Part shown: piece by piece, positions 4,795 through 5,088 of the stretch
Layout of the letters: the number at the start of each line of letters is the position of its first letter
Position numbering within the stretch: the first letter of the stretch is position 1
Assembly: GCA_023452965.1 (NCBI GenBank)
Contig: JAEXUU010000801.1
Coordinates: 1 to 5,088 of the forward strand
Source of the DNA: Pseudomonadota bacterium
Lineage (GTDB): Bacteria; Pseudomonadota; Alphaproteobacteria; Rhizobiales; Beijerinckiaceae
DNA: 5,088 nucleotides
Direction of reading: 5' to 3'
Made by a program: the position numbers and the translations under genes
Notes under the pieces: model-generated
What the model was told of the DNA's origin: nothing
Seen by the model: the letters and a program-made list of their open reading frames with translations, nothing else
The model's database searches: none

Positions 4795-5088
4795 TCAGTT
4801 CACCAGGATCGGATAGAGAGAGGCGACAAGGAGCAGCGCCATCACGAGGTTGAACAGGCGCTGGCGGAGCGGGGGCAGCCAGCGGGCCAGGCAGCGGGCC
4901 GCCCATCGCCCAGACCGCGATGCACGGCCCATTGACCAGGGCATGGACGATCACGACGATCGCGAGGTTGAGGAAATAGCCCTCGGCCGGCGCATAGGCC
5001 GCGACGGCCTCGAACGCCTTGTCGGTTCTGGTGAAGCAGTTCGTAAAGAACGTTCCAGATCAGGCAGGCGGCCGCAGCCCGCCAGCTG
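4795..5088 (-). pseudogene. Decayed LysE/RhtB-family exporter fragment, runs off the window
   Basis: Remains of an amino-acid-exporter-like membrane protein, readable only by combining all three minus frames. From the right edge: a stretch with AAACLIWN (about 5075-5052), resembling the GAAYLIWL helix of the family. Then, in a second frame from about 5020, KAFEAVAAYAPAEGYFLN followed by IVHALVNGPCIAVWAMG, matching the NPKAW to NLPCVSVWA region. After a shift at about 4897-4903, a third frame reads RWLPPLRQRLFNLVMALLLV and ends SLYPILVN with a stop at 4797-4795, a typical C-terminal helix for the family. The loop normally found between the first two parts is mostly missing, so an internal deletion is likely in addition to the frameshift. 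The second frame has a TGA at 5062-5060 and cannot read through the first. Natural decay or sequence errors near a contig edge are both possible. Family assignment rests on motif resemblance only. Confidence 0.6.

Noticed and set aside
4748..4954. 68-codon open frame on minus as an independent small gene
   Set aside because: Its first part is an internal piece of the LysE-like sequence, and after about 4900 the real homology continues in another frame.

Overview
The window looks like ordinary chromosomal sequence from a high-GC alphaproteobacterium, most likely of the Hyphomicrobiales (Rhizobiales). The evidence is an ATP12-family F1-ATPase assembly chaperone (found in alphaproteobacteria and mitochondria), a stand-alone YjhX/UPF0386 protein, an accessory ClpP, and a long intergenic palindrome starting GTCATCCCGGACAAG, a type I associate with Bosea-like genomes. 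The genus is a guess from memory of such repeats and was not searched.

Layout, left to right. (1) 1-1432, +: a 5'-truncated chemoreceptor with a polytopic, histidine-bearing membrane sensor and a cytoplasmic signalling hairpin. (2) 1466-1495: a hairpin between convergent genes, probably a two-way terminator. (3) 1498-1755, -: a YjhX (TopAI-like) small protein without its usual YjhQ partner. (4) 1756-2035: a divergent intergenic region with several strong stem-loops and a possible 13-codon upstream ORF on the yjhX side; I could not assign it to a known RNA family. (5) 2036-3219, +: an ATP12-family chaperone and a DUF1801 protein, 5 bases apart. (6) 3220-3410: a convergent gap filled by a long imperfect palindromic repeat. 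(7) 4726-3411, -: ArsR-type repressor, SRPBCC/AHSA1 protein (4-base ATGA overlap) and a ClpP paralogue with an intact catalytic triad, all in one direction. A 6+6 inverted repeat lies just upstream of the arsR start and is a good candidate autoregulatory operator. (8) 4795-5088, -: the remains of a LysE/RhtB-type exporter, readable only by joining all three minus frames, running off the right edge.

How the genes relate: ArsR and SRPBCC form a well-known regulator/ligand-binding-protein pairing and are translationally coupled. ClpP follows after 54 bases with its own strong ribosome binding site, so it could be a third operon member or separately transcribed. ATP12 and DUF1801 look like a small operon. 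The chemoreceptor and YjhX show no evident link to their neighbours.

No clearly new multi-gene system is visible. The items most worth a second look are the structured yjhX/ATP12 intergenic region, the ArsR-SRPBCC-ClpP arrangement with its candidate operator, and the decayed exporter.
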